DNA of 22,532 nucleotides from Ruminococcaceae bacterium UBA2854 (GTDB lineage Bacteria > Bacillota > Clostridia > Oscillospirales > Acutalibacteraceae). The DNA lies in contig DEFK01000008.1 in assembly GCA_002350765.1 (NCBI GenBank), forward strand, positions 29,972 to 52,503, in the 5' to 3' direction. Below, piece by piece: positions 1 to 7,693 of the stretch. Within the stretch, counting starts at the first letter, position 1. Every line of letters starts with the position of its first letter. The position numbers were made by a program, and so were the translations under genes. The notes under the pieces are model-generated. The model made no database searches. It worked only from the letters and a program-made list of their open reading frames with translations, and was not told the DNA's origin.

Positions 1-218
1 TTAAAGATTCTTCGACTTCGCTTGCGCGAAGCGCGTATAAATACGGTCGGGAACAAAACGTTGCTTTTAAATCTATCCTGTCTGCTCGACATTCCCTGCA
101 TCCTTAATCCTATCCCCTTACCCCTAAAAGAAAAATGCAAGTAAGTTAACAAAAACCACGCAAATTCAGGCGGAAAAATTGATAAATTAACAAAATTCTG
201 AATTATAATAAAAAAAAC
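1..218. other. Non-coding stretch upstream of gdhA
   Basis: I see no credible gene here. The only clear structure is a small hairpin at 16-31 (CTTCGC, loop TTGC, GCGAAG) without a T-run. The rest grows steadily more A+T-rich toward the gdhA promoter. It may be the end of an upstream intergenic region whose gene lies outside the window. Confidence 0.5.
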
Positions 219-247
219 TTGCAATTTCAAAATCGCTATGGTATTAT
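219..247 (+). promoter_or_regulatory. gdhA promoter, extended -10
   Basis: TTGCAA at 219-224 and TATTAT at 242-247 are separated by exactly 17 bases, with a TG one base before the -10 (extended -10). The predicted start near 254 gives a leader of about 50 nt. That leader contains no terminator or riboswitch-like fold that I can see. The block CTATGGTATTATA recurs almost unchanged at the dapL promoter. Confidence 0.75.
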
Positions 248-303
248 ATTAAAGTGTTAAAAAGACATATAATAATGCGCATATAAGAATGGAGGAAATT
301 ACT

Positions 304-1650
304 ATGGCATTAAAGAACAAATATTTAGCGGATTTACTCGAAACAGTAAAGAAGCGCAACCAGGGCGAGCCTGAGTTTATCCAGGCTGTAACTGAGGTAT
401 TTATGTCCTTAGAGCCCGTTGCCGAGAAAAGACCTGACCTCGTAGAGGCGGGCGTTTTCGAGAGAATCGTTGAACCCGAAAGACAGATTATCTTCCGTGT
501 TCCCTGGGTAGACGACAACGGCGTTACACAGGTTAACCGCGGTTTCAGAATTGAGTTCAACTCCGCTATCGGTCCTTATAAGGGCGGTTTAAGACTTCAT
601 CCTTCAGTATATCTCGGAATTATTAAATTCCTCGGCTTTGAGCAGATTTTCAAGAACAGCCTTACAACACTTCCCATGGGCGGCGGTAAAGGCGGTTCCG
701 ACTTCGATCCTAAGGGCAAGTCCGACGGAGAGGTTATGCGTTTCTGCCAGAGCTTTATGACAGAGCTTTGTAAGCACATCGGTCCCGATACCGACGTTCC
801 CGCGGGCGACATCGGTACAGGCGCTCGTGAGATCGGCTATATGTTCGGTCAGTATAAGAGAATCCGTAACGAGTTTACAGGCGTTCTTACAGGTAAGGGA
901 CTTACATTCGGCGGTTCTTTAGCTCGTACAGAGGCTACAGGCTACGGTGTATGCTATTACACTAACGAGATGTTAAAGGCTAACGGCAAGAGCTTCGAGG
1001 GTCAGACAGTTGTTATCTCAGGTTCAGGTAACGTTGCTATCTACGCTACACAGAAGGCTACCGAGCTCGGCGCTAAGGTAGTAGCTCTTTCCGATTCCAA
1101 CGGCTATATTTACGACGAGAACGGTATCGACCTCGATTTAGTTAAACAGCTTAAAGAGGTAGAGAGAAAGAGAATTAAGGAATATGTTAACGTACATCCC
1201 GAAGCTAAGTATACCGAGGGTTGTAAGGGTATCTGGACTATCCCCTGTGATATCGCTTTACCCTGCGCTACACAGAATGAGCTCGACGAGGAGAGCGCTA
1301 AGGCTCTCGCGGCTAACGGCTGCTACGCTGTAGTTGAGGGCGCTAATATGCCTTCTACTCCCGAGGCTATCGACGTATACTTCGAGAAGGGTATGCTCTA
1401 CGGTCCCGCTAAGGCTGCTAACGCAGGCGGCGTTGCCGTATCAGGTCTTGAGATGAGCCAGAACTCCGAGCGTCTTTCATGGACATTCGAGGACGTTGAC
1501 GGCAGACTTAAGAACATTATGAAAGAAATCTTTAAGTCTTGTGACGAAGCGGCTAAGGAGTACGGTATGGAAGGCAACTATATGGCTGGCGCGAACATCG
1601 CGGGCTTCTTAAAGGTTGCCGAGGCTATGAAGGCTCAGGGCTGCGTTTAA
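304..1650 (+). CDS. gdhA: NADP-type glutamate dehydrogenase
   Basis: This enzyme catalyses reductive amination of 2-oxoglutarate with ammonia to glutamate in the cytoplasm. The 448-aa length matches the hexameric bacterial family (about 450 aa). Visible motifs are the substrate-binding glycine-rich segment PMGGGKGG with Lys129, PAGDIGTG with catalytic Asp169, and a Rossmann segment SGSGNVAIYATQKA near residue 240. An in-frame ATG at 289 is rejected as the start because it would place the ribosome site GGAGG (291-295) inside the gene; ATG 304 lies 8 bases after that site. The gene is alone, with its own promoter and a terminator about 200 bases after the stop. NADP rather than NAD preference is inferred from overall similarity to biosynthetic GdhA. 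Confidence in the enzyme class is very high. Confidence 0.97.
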   Translation: MALKNKYLADLLETVKKRNQGEPEFIQAVTEVFMSLEPVAEKRPDLVEAGVFERIVEPERQIIFRVPWVDDNGVTQVNRGFRIEFNSAIGPYKGGLRLHPSVYLGIIKFLGFEQIFKNSLTTLPMGGGKGGSDFDPKGKSDGEVMRFCQSFMTELCKHIGPDTDVPAGDIGTGAREIGYMFGQYKRIRNEFTGVLTGKGLTFGGSLARTEATGYGVCYYTNEMLKANGKSFEGQTVVISGSGNVAIYATQKATELGAKVVALSDSNGYIYDENGIDLDLVKQLKEVERKRIKEYVNVHPEAKYTEGCKGIWTIPCDIALPCATQNELDEESAKALAANGCYAVVEGANMPSTPEAIDVYFEKGMLYGPAKAANAGGVAVSGLEMSQNSERLSWTFEDVDGRLKNIMKEIFKSCDEAAKEYGMEGNYMAGANIAGFLKVAEAMKAQGCV

Positions 1651-1653
1651 TTC

Positions 1654-1681
1654 ATTTAAGAATTAAGAGTTTAAAGTTAAT
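1654..1681 (+). repeat. Degenerate 7-bp-period array after gdhA
   Basis: Four adjacent heptamers can be read immediately after the gdhA stop: ATTTAAG, AATTAAG, AGTTTAA, AGTTAAT. The match is degenerate and the region A+T-rich, so chance is possible. It is listed because clearer 7-bp arrays occur elsewhere in the window. Confidence 0.3.
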
Positions 1682-1693
1682 ACTTTATAAATC

Positions 1694-1821
1694 GGGGCTG
1701 CCGCTATTTGCGACAGCCCCCTACGATTAGATGCGCGTTTCTCGTAGGGGAGGAGCTCCGACTCCTCCCGAGGCGAGTTTGCCTAAAACTACGAGTTTTC
1801 CTTTCGCCAAAGGCGAAAAAT
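1694..1821. repeat. Hairpin-dense intergenic repeat, copy A
   Basis: The core at 1718-1821 is 104 bases and recurs at 1989-2093 with few differences. It begins CCCCTACGATTAG and contains nested palindromes: CCCCTACGA paired with TCGTAGGGG, GGAGGAG with CTCCTCC, AAAACT with AGTTTT, and TTTCGCC with GGCGAAA. A copy-specific hairpin, GGGGCTG (1694-1700) pairing with CAGCCCC (1714-1720), abuts the left end. No coding potential is evident. It resembles REP/MITE-like repeats common in Clostridia, but the family is not identified. Confidence 0.8.
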
Positions 1822-1850
1822 TCTTTTATATATGTTTTCCTATAGTCTTG

Positions 1851-1879
1851 CAGGCTGATATTTCAGCCTGTCTTTTTTT
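1851..1879 (+). terminator. Intrinsic terminator, probably of gdhA
   Basis: A perfect 8-bp stem CAGGCTGA / TCAGCCTG (1851-1858, 1863-1870) with a TATT loop is followed by TCTTTTTTT. It is the first convincing terminator after gdhA, about 200 bases past the stop. A gdhA mRNA would therefore include repeat copy A in its 3' end. Confidence 0.85.
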
Positions 1880-1923
1880 GTGAAAAAGGTGTATTTATGA
1901 TTTTTTCAGAAGTTTCCTGTTTT

Positions 1924-1954
1924 GCTTACGCAAAGGTAGTTTGCGTATACGTAA
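1924..1954. other. Short hairpin between the two repeat copies
   Basis: CTTACGCAAA (1925-1934) can pair with a segment starting TTTGCGTA (1940-1947) and ending TAAG (1952-1955), leaving a 4-base bulge and a short loop. No T-run follows. The role is unknown; it may belong to the repeat environment. Confidence 0.3.
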
Positions 1955-1968
1955 GACTAACGTATCAC

Positions 1969-2093
1969 GGGCGGACGTAGGAAGTCCGCCCCTACGATTA
2001 GATGCGCGTTTCTCGTAGGGGGAGGAGCTCCGACTCCTCCCGAGTCGAGTTTGCCTAAAACTACGAGTTTTCCTTTCGTCAAAGGCGAAAAAT
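1969..2093. repeat. Hairpin-dense intergenic repeat, copy B
   Basis: The core at 1989-2093 matches copy A (offset about 271) with one extra G and a few substitutions. The left flank again carries a copy-specific hairpin, GGGCGGAC (1969-1976) / GTCCGCCC (1984-1991). In the terminal TTTCGYC-AAA-GGCGAAA hairpin the C-to-T change keeps a G-U pair in plus-strand RNA but would give an A-C mismatch in minus-strand RNA. A minus-strand open frame of 91 codons across this copy (1895-2170) is a by-product of the repeat. Confidence 0.8.
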
Positions 2094-2177
2094 CCATACG
2101 CTTTAATAGGCGTGATTGGGCTACGGTGCCTTACCGTGAAAATTTTTAGGCAAATAATACATAATTTCAAAATTATA

Positions 2178-2206
2178 TTGACCTTTTTAGTATACTATTA
2201 TATAAT
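2178..2206 (+). promoter_or_regulatory. Promoter of the giant secreted protein gene
   Basis: TTGACC (2178-2183) and TATAAT (2201-2206) are separated by 17 bases. Predicted transcription begins near 2213, giving a leader of about 64 nt that contains the inverted repeat at 2219-2257. Confidence 0.85.
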
Positions 2207-2218
2207 CTCTACAACTAT

Positions 2219-2257
2219 ATGTATACTTATGTATTCTAATATCGGATAAGTATACAT
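2219..2257. promoter_or_regulatory. 12-bp perfect inverted repeat in the leader
   Basis: ATGTATACTTAT (2219-2230) and ATAAGTATACAT (2246-2257) are perfectly complementary across a 15-base gap. The repeat lies just downstream of the predicted transcription start and ends 8 bases before the AGGAG ribosome site (2265-2269). It could be a repressor operator or an mRNA stem-loop; the sequence does not decide between them. Confidence 0.6.
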
Positions 2258-2276
2258 TATGGAAAGGAGAGAAATT

Positions 2277-5200
2277 ATGAAAACGATTAAGTCTATTATA
2301 GGCGTGTCGCTAACGCTTATAATGATTTTCGGGCTGTTCGCGATAGTTCCGCTGAAGTCGAGCGCGGCGGACAGCTACGTTAAGGTAACTGAAACGCCGA
2401 CAGACTGGTCGGGCGATTATCTTATTGTATACGAAAGCAGCGAAGTTGCGTTTAACGGCGCTTTAGGAACGCTGGACGCGGTAAGTAATACTATCGGCGT
2501 AAATATCGACGGCGGCGTTATCGCTTCCGATACCGCGACAGACGCGGCGAAGTTCACTATCGCCAAGAGCGGTAACGATTATACTATTAAATCGGCGAGC
2601 GGTAAATATATCGGTCAGACGTCGAACGCAAACGGTTTGCTTTCTGATGACAGTACCGTGTATACCAATACCATTTCGTTTAGCAGCGGTGATGTTAATA
2701 TTGTTTCCAGCGGCGGAGCATATCTGAGATTTAATTCAGCAAGTGACCAGATGCGTTTCCGTTACTATAAGTCAAGCTCATACTCCAGCCAGCAGGCTAT
2801 CCAGCTCTATAAGCTCAATAGCTCGGGCGGCGATACACCTGAACCTACTACGGTTGCTCCAACGACAGCCGAGCCTACTACAGCGGCGCCCACAACAGCC
2901 GAGCCCACAACAGCGGCTCCTACTACAGTAGCTCCCACAACAGCCGCTCCGACAACAAACGGCGCGTGGTATAAGGCTTCGGCAAGCGATGTTAAAAACG
3001 GAGATACCGTAATCGTTACTATGACTGATGGTTTTTCATATTACGGGCTTGATAACGATAACGGCGCAGGGTCAGCTCCTTCCGCGATAAACCTTACTGT
3101 TGACTCATCAAATGATACTCTAAATGATACAAACGAAAAAATTGCTAATTGCAGTTGGATAGTCGGACGCGACGGCGACAACTTTACATTCAGTATTCCT
3201 TCCGACAATGATCAAAAGCTTTATTGTACCAATACAAACAACGGTGTACGTGTAGGTGCTGATACTAAAAATACATTCGTTATTGATAACGACAGCGGCT
3301 ACTTAAAAAACACCTCGGTAAACCGCTATGTCGGCGTATATAATAGTCAGGACTGGAGATGTTACACAGGTACAGATGGAAATATTTCAGGTCAAGAACT
3401 CCAGTTCTGGAAATATGTAGATTCCTCGGGCGCGACAGATCCCGCTACCGCAGCTCCCACAACACCGGAGCCGACTACAGCTCCCTCGCCGCTTGGCGAA
3501 AAAACCGACGTTATAAACAGAGAGTTTACAGGCGTAGAATCAGGCTCTACATCTTATGCCGACTGGACAGGTACAGGCGCGTCAGGCGCTGTATACGCGG
3601 GTAATTCCGCAGGTCAACATGACGCTGTTCAGCTTCGCACGACCAACAGTAATTCAGGTATTGTTACTACAACTTCAGGCGGTAAGGTTAAAAAAATAAC
3701 TGTAACCTGGAACAGCAATACACAAAACTCCAAGAAGCTTTTAGTATACGGTAAAGATACACCGTACATCTCAGCGGAAGACCTTTACAGTACTAACGCG
3801 TCTACAAAAGGAACAAGCTTAGGAGAAATCGTTTACGGTACTACAGAGCTCGAAATCAGCGGAACCTATAAATATATAGGTGTGCGCTCAAATGACGGAG
3901 CTATGTGGATTGATGAAATTCAAATCACATGGAAAGATACATTTAATAACCCCACCCATACAGTTACATGGAATAACTGGAACGGTGATACTATAAAAAC
4001 CGATACCGTTGAGGAGGGAGAAGCCTATTCCTACAGCGGAGCAACTCCCGCAAAAGGTCCTACAGCGCAGTATAACTATGATTTTACAGGCTGGAAGCGC
4101 GCGGGTGACGATAACTTATATACAGACAGCTTCCCGTCTATAACTTCCGATACAACATTTACAGCTCAATTCGAACAATCAGCTCGTACATATACCGTAA
4201 CTTGGAAAAACGGTGAAAACACCTTAGAAACCGATACGGTAGGTTACGACGCTACTCCCGTGTATAACGGCGAGGCTCAGACAAAGGAAAAGGACGCGCA
4301 GTATACATATACCTTCGACGGATGGCAGTCTTCGATTGACGATCAGGTATACACGGCGGCACAGTTACCCAATGTTACGGAGGACGTAACATATACGGCG
4401 CATTTCGAGGAAACACTCAACACATATACTGTTTATTGGCTGCGTGAGGACAGCTCGTTAATCCGCGCCGATGACAACGTCGCTTACGGAGTAACTCCCA
4501 CTTTCGGAGAAGATCCGACAAAAGCGGCAACCGACGATTATTATTATGTATTTACAGGCTGGACTCCCGAGGTTACAAGCTTAACAGGCGACGCTTATTA
4601 TACAGCGACATTCCAGGAAAAATCAAAACACGAGACCTTCGATAATATCGACTGTCCGTTTACGGAAAGACCTGATGATGTTAGCTATGATTCGTGGAGC
4701 GGAAAAGTAGGCGCTTCGTCCGCTGTCTACGCGGGAAACACCTCGGGTGAAAACGGCACAATTAAGATGCGCGGCAGTGACAATTCAGGTATTGTTACTA
4801 CATCTTCGGGCGGCAAGGTTACAAACGTAAAGGTAATATGGAACAGCGCTACTGCCAGCGGAAGAACACTTCAGGTTTACGGAAAAACCTCAGCCTATAC
4901 ATCAGCCGCGAACCTTTACAATGAAAATAACAGAGGAACGCTTATAGGTTCTATCGTTTATGACGGTACGCAAACTATGAACTTGGCTGTAAACGGCAAT
5001 TATACATTTATCGGTTTACGTTCCGCAAGCGGCGCGATGTATATTGATGAAATTGAAATTACATGGGCGCCTTCCGTCAGCACGGTTACATGGAAAAACG
5101 GCAATAACGTTTTAGAGGAAGACACGGATGTGGCGTTCGGTTCTTATCCTTCTTATGACGGAGAAACACCTACAAAAGCAGAGGATGTTTATAATACATA

Positions 5201-7055
5201 CACCTTCGACGGATGGCAGTCTTCCGCCGATAATCAGGTTTACGCCGCGGGTAATTTACCGAAGGTTTCGAGCGACGTAACCTATACGGCGCATTTCGCG
5301 GGAACAGCTAAAACCTATACGGTAAGATGGTTAGACCACGACTCAACGGTGCTTGCCACTCAAAGCTACGAAGCGGGTCAAACGCCTTCCTATCCCAACG
5401 AAAATCCCGAAGCGTATTACGACGATACATACCGCTATACATTTACAGGCTGGACACCCGCGATAACAGAGGTAACAAGCGACAAGGATTATACAGCCGA
5501 ATACAGCAAGACGGCGATTAATTACTATAACGTTACATGGTATAACTACGACGGTACAGAACTCGACCATAGAGATTACCCCGAGGGACAAACTCCGAAA
5601 TATTACGGAGAACGCCCGTATAAACCCGACGACGCGAATTACAGATATGTGTTCAGCGGCTGGTCGCCCGCGCTTGATGTATTGACCGGTCCCAATGTTA
5701 CCTACACCGCGCAGTTTACGCGAGTAGATAAAACGAGCAGTATTCTTCCGATGAATACCGACGTTGTAAGTAAGATGGAAAATTCTTATTACCTGTATGA
5801 CGAAGAATTGCTTGTTTTAGGCGAGATAAACGGATTCACGGTTGACGGAGATAAGCTTAAGCTTGGCGACTCGGTTGTCGCGGATATAGAAGAAAGCGAT
5901 ACCCAGCATCTCGGAAATACCGTGTATGTAAAGGGAATAGGTACGAGCGATAACCCGTACGAATTCTATCCCAACTATGTTTACGGTAAAACCACAGGCG
6001 ATATCAGCGGATATCATAATAATATTAATATTAGTGATTATAATCCGGGTGACGGATTTGTCGGATATTCAAGAATCAATGTCGGAGACAGTTTGGTTTC
6101 CTTTATGGCGGAACCTTCCGTCAGCCAAGCGACCTTTAACGGATATGTCGGCGTTGGAATGAATAATTACGGATATAATTATGTAAATGAAAATGCTGTA
6201 GCGTATAACGGTCACGGTCCGTATGAATTCGGTTATGACGGCGAAGTCGGTTATAACAACCAATATACCCTGTACTACAGCGGAGGAAATGACAGCGGCG
6301 CGTATGTTTTCACTACCGTGCATCCCGAATATATCGCCGAGTATTACCGAAGATTCTCCGAAAAGGAAGCCGATATATTCGAGAAAGGACATATCGAGTA
6401 TTTCCTCGACGATGACGATAATATCTACAGCTACTCGAGCGGAGAGTTTACTAAGATTACGGAGGAGGAAACCGTAACTACCGAGCTTATTAACAGGGCG
6501 CTTACTCCGAGCGGATTTGACGCGATATTTAATTACAATAATCCGCTTATTCCCGATTTAAATAATCAGTATTACGGCGGACGGCTTCTCGGCTTCCAGA
6601 AAAAGCTGACGAACCTCGACGTTGAGGAGGAGAACAGCGACAGCTTACGGTTTATGACCGTGTTAAGCTCGAAGGTTCTGAAAAAGCTCTATAACGACGA
6701 TAACGCCGACTTCGGTTATGTATTCGCCGCTGTAGAGGGTGATTATAAAAACTCTATAAATATCGAAAAGCTGACGGTGGATAAGGGTAATAAGTATTCC
6801 TGTAAGAATACTACCAATACGCTGTCGGGAAGCTTCGGCGATAAGGACTTCGACTCAACCGAGTATAAATACATTACCGCGGGAGTTGACGAGATTAAAG
6901 AAGGCTATACGCTGGCGGTAAGATTCTATATTACTTATAAGGGTGAAACGCATTATATTACCTATAAGGCTGATTATCCGACAGGTAATAAATCGGGATT
7001 CGCTTTCTATTCCTCGGATTATATAGAGGAACCCGAGATTGAAGGAGGTAACTAA
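2277..7055 (+). CDS. Giant secreted multimodular protein with InlB-type B-repeats
   Basis: The 1592-aa product begins with a signal peptide (Lys residues, hydrophobic stretch about 7-25, cleavage near SSA-A, residue 30). In order follow: a module at about 32-181; a Thr/Pro/Ala/Glu linker 182-228; a second module about 228-382; a short linker; a lectin- or jelly-roll-like module about 410-551; three B-repeats of Listeria-Bacteroides type (TVTW...FTGW...YTAHF pattern) about 560-780; a second copy of the jelly-roll-like module about 784-931; three more B-repeats about 933-1151; and an unrecognised C-terminal region of about 440 aa, very Tyr/Asn/Gly-rich. No LPXTG motif, C-terminal membrane segment or dockerin is visible, so how it stays at the surface, if it does, is unclear. 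ATG 2277 is chosen over ATG 2259 because AGGAG (2265-2269) precedes it by 7 bases. Adhesion or glycan binding is inferred from modules only. Confidence 0.85.
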   Translation: MKTIKSIIGVSLTLIMIFGLFAIVPLKSSAADSYVKVTETPTDWSGDYLIVYESSEVAFNGALGTLDAVSNTIGVNIDGGVIASDTATDAAKFTIAKSGNDYTIKSASGKYIGQTSNANGLLSDDSTVYTNTISFSSGDVNIVSSGGAYLRFNSASDQMRFRYYKSSSYSSQQAIQLYKLNSSGGDTPEPTTVAPTTAEPTTAAPTTAEPTTAAPTTVAPTTAAPTTNGAWYKASASDVKNGDTVIVTMTDGFSYYGLDNDNGAGSAPSAINLTVDSSNDTLNDTNEKIANCSWIVGRDGDNFTFSIPSDNDQKLYCTNTNNGVRVGADTKNTFVIDNDSGYLKNTSVNRYVGVYNSQDWRCYTGTDGNISGQELQFWKYVDSSGATDPATAAPTTPEPTTAPSPLGEKTDVINREFTGVESGSTSYADWTGTGASGAVYAGNSAGQHDAVQLRTTNSNSGIVTTTSGGKVKKITVTWNSNTQNSKKLLVYGKDTPYISAEDLYSTNASTKGTSLGEIVYGTTELEISGTYKYIGVRSNDGAMWIDEIQITWKDTFNNPTHTVTWNNWNGDTIKTDTVEEGEAYSYSGATPAKGPTAQYNYDFTGWKRAGDDNLYTDSFPSITSDTTFTAQFEQSARTYTVTWKNGENTLETDTVGYDATPVYNGEAQTKEKDAQYTYTFDGWQSSIDDQVYTAAQLPNVTEDVTYTAHFEETLNTYTVYWLREDSSLIRADDNVAYGVTPTFGEDPTKAATDDYYYVFTGWTPEVTSLTGDAYYTATFQEKSKHETFDNIDCPFTERPDDVSYDSWSGKVGASSAVYAGNTSGENGTIKMRGSDNSGIVTTSSGGKVTNVKVIWNSATASGRTLQVYGKTSAYTSAANLYNENNRGTLIGSIVYDGTQTMNLAVNGNYTFIGLRSASGAMYIDEIEITWAPSVSTVTWKNGNNVLEEDTDVAFGSYPSYDGETPTKAEDVYNTYTFDGWQSSADNQVYAAGNLPKVSSDVTYTAHFAGTAKTYTVRWLDHDSTVLATQSYEAGQTPSYPNENPEAYYDDTYRYTFTGWTPAITEVTSDKDYTAEYSKTAINYYNVTWYNYDGTELDHRDYPEGQTPKYYGERPYKPDDANYRYVFSGWSPALDVLTGPNVTYTAQFTRVDKTSSILPMNTDVVSKMENSYYLYDEELLVLGEINGFTVDGDKLKLGDSVVADIEESDTQHLGNTVYVKGIGTSDNPYEFYPNYVYGKTTGDISGYHNNINISDYNPGDGFVGYSRINVGDSLVSFMAEPSVSQATFNGYVGVGMNNYGYNYVNENAVAYNGHGPYEFGYDGEVGYNNQYTLYYSGGNDSGAYVFTTVHPEYIAEYYRRFSEKEADIFEKGHIEYFLDDDDNIYSYSSGEFTKITEEETVTTELINRALTPSGFDAIFNYNNPLIPDLNNQYYGGRLLGFQKKLTNLDVEEENSDSLRFMTVLSSKVLKKLYNDDNADFGYVFAAVEGDYKNSINIEKLTVDKGNKYSCKNTTNTLSGSFGDKDFDSTEYKYITAGVDEIKEGYTLAVRFYITYKGETHYITYKADYPTGNKSGFAFYSSDYIEEPEIEGGN

Positions 7056-7056
7056 G

Positions 7057-7206
7057 ATGAAAGAAAAGTATATTACTCCCGAGATTAAAACTGAAATACT
7101 TAGTAAATCGGACGTTATCTGCGCCTCTGATACCAGTAACCACTACAATATTTACGGTAAATTCGACGAGTTCTTTAAGAAGATTTCGCTCGAGGATTTA
7201 TTGTAA
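7057..7206 (+). CDS. 49-aa peptide coupled to the giant secreted protein
   Basis: ATG 7057 lies one base after the stop of the preceding gene, and its ribosome site GAAGGAGG (7041-7048) lies inside the last codons of that gene, so translation is probably coupled. The product starts MKEKYITPEIKTEI, has a central SDVICAS segment and ends FFKKISLEDLL. There is no signal peptide or membrane segment, and there is a single Cys (residue 22). The N-terminal pattern (Lys/Tyr, then xxPEI, then a short acidic-hydrophobic segment and DVICAS) recalls small uncharacterised peptides of gut Clostridia, but I cannot assign a family or function. No leader-peptide processing enzyme lies nearby. Confidence 0.7.
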   Translation: MKEKYITPEIKTEILSKSDVICASDTSNHYNIYGKFDEFFKKISLEDLL

Positions 7207-7207
7207 G

Positions 7208-7228
7208 CGTTAAAAATTTTGTTTAACG
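7208..7228 (+). other. Weak hairpin after the peptide gene
   Basis: CGTTAAA / TTTAACG forms a 7-bp stem two bases after the stop of the 49-aa gene. There is no U-tract, so as an intrinsic terminator it is weak. Read-through into the next gene is possible. Confidence 0.3.
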
Positions 7229-7230
7229 GC

Positions 7231-7259
7231 TTGTATTATTGTGCCGAATGTTGTATAAT
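7231..7259 (+). promoter_or_regulatory. Promoter of the UPF0145 gene
   Basis: TTGTAT (7231-7236), a 17-base spacer and TATAAT (7254-7259). The predicted start near 7266 leaves a leader of about 25 nt. Confidence 0.75.
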
Positions 7260-7290
7260 AGCCCTATCAATTTTTAGGAGGTGCTATGCA

Positions 7291-7602
7291 GTGATTGTTG
7301 TAACAACTGATACAATAAGTGGACAGAACTTTCAGACTTTAGGTTTTGTAAGCGGTAACACAGTACGCGCGAAGAACGCTTTTAAGGATATCGGCGCGGG
7401 CTTCAGAAACCTCGTTGGCGGAGAAGTAGTTTCCTACACAAAAATGCTCAACGAGTCTCGTGATATCGCTATCCAGAGAATGATTGAAAACGCTCAGGCT
7501 ATGGGAGCGGACGCTATCGTAGCGGTAAGATTCTCGACTTCTTCCATTATGGAAGGCGCCGCGGAGATTATGGCGTGCGGAACTGCTGTAAAATTTGTTT
7601 AA
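7291..7602 (+). CDS. UPF0145 / YbjQ-family protein
   Basis: The 103-aa protein matches the YbjQ/UPF0145 family in length and pattern: an N-terminal MIVVTTDTISGQ strand, GFVSGNTVRAKNAFKDIGAG, a central ESRDIAIQRMIENAQAMGADAIVAVRF segment (shown here in parts: ESRDIAIQRM, then AQAMGADAIVAVRF) and a final strand with GTAVKF. The function of the family is poorly defined; it is sometimes described as heavy-metal binding. The start is GTG 7291, 9 bases after AGGAGG (7276-7281). The more obvious ATG at 7286 reads ATG-CAG-TGA and stops at once, its TGA overlapping the GTG. No membrane segments are visible. It is monocistronic, converging on the glutamine synthetase gene. Confidence 0.9.
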   Translation: MIVVTTDTISGQNFQTLGFVSGNTVRAKNAFKDIGAGFRNLVGGEVVSYTKMLNESRDIAIQRMIENAQAMGADAIVAVRFSTSSIMEGAAEIMACGTAVKFV

Positions 7603-7619
7603 ATTATTTAAAAAGAGTT

Positions 7620-7649
7620 AAGGAGCTGTTCATTCGTGAACAGCTCCTT
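7620..7649. terminator. Bidirectional terminator between converging genes
   Basis: A perfect 13-bp stem (arms 7620-7632 and 7637-7649) with a TTCG loop. On the plus strand AGTTTTATAACTTTT follows, and on the minus strand AACTCTTTTT follows. It can end both the UPF0145 transcript and the leftward glutamine synthetase transcript. Confidence 0.85.
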
Positions 7650-7653
7650 AGTT

Positions 7654-7688
7654 TTATAACTTTTACCTTTTAACTCTTAACTCTTACC
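7654..7688. repeat. 7-bp-period array (TYTTAMC)x5
   Basis: Five contiguous heptamers: TTATAAC, TTTTACC, TTTTAAC, TCTTAAC, TCTTACC. The array fills the gap between the bidirectional terminator and the stop codon of the glutamine synthetase gene (7694). No coding role is apparent. Confidence 0.6.
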
Positions 7689-7693
7689 TGTCC

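Noticed and set aside
1895..2170. 91-codon minus-strand frame across repeat copy B
   Set aside because: It coincides with a duplicated hairpin repeat, has no plausible ribosome site and no domain-like sequence.
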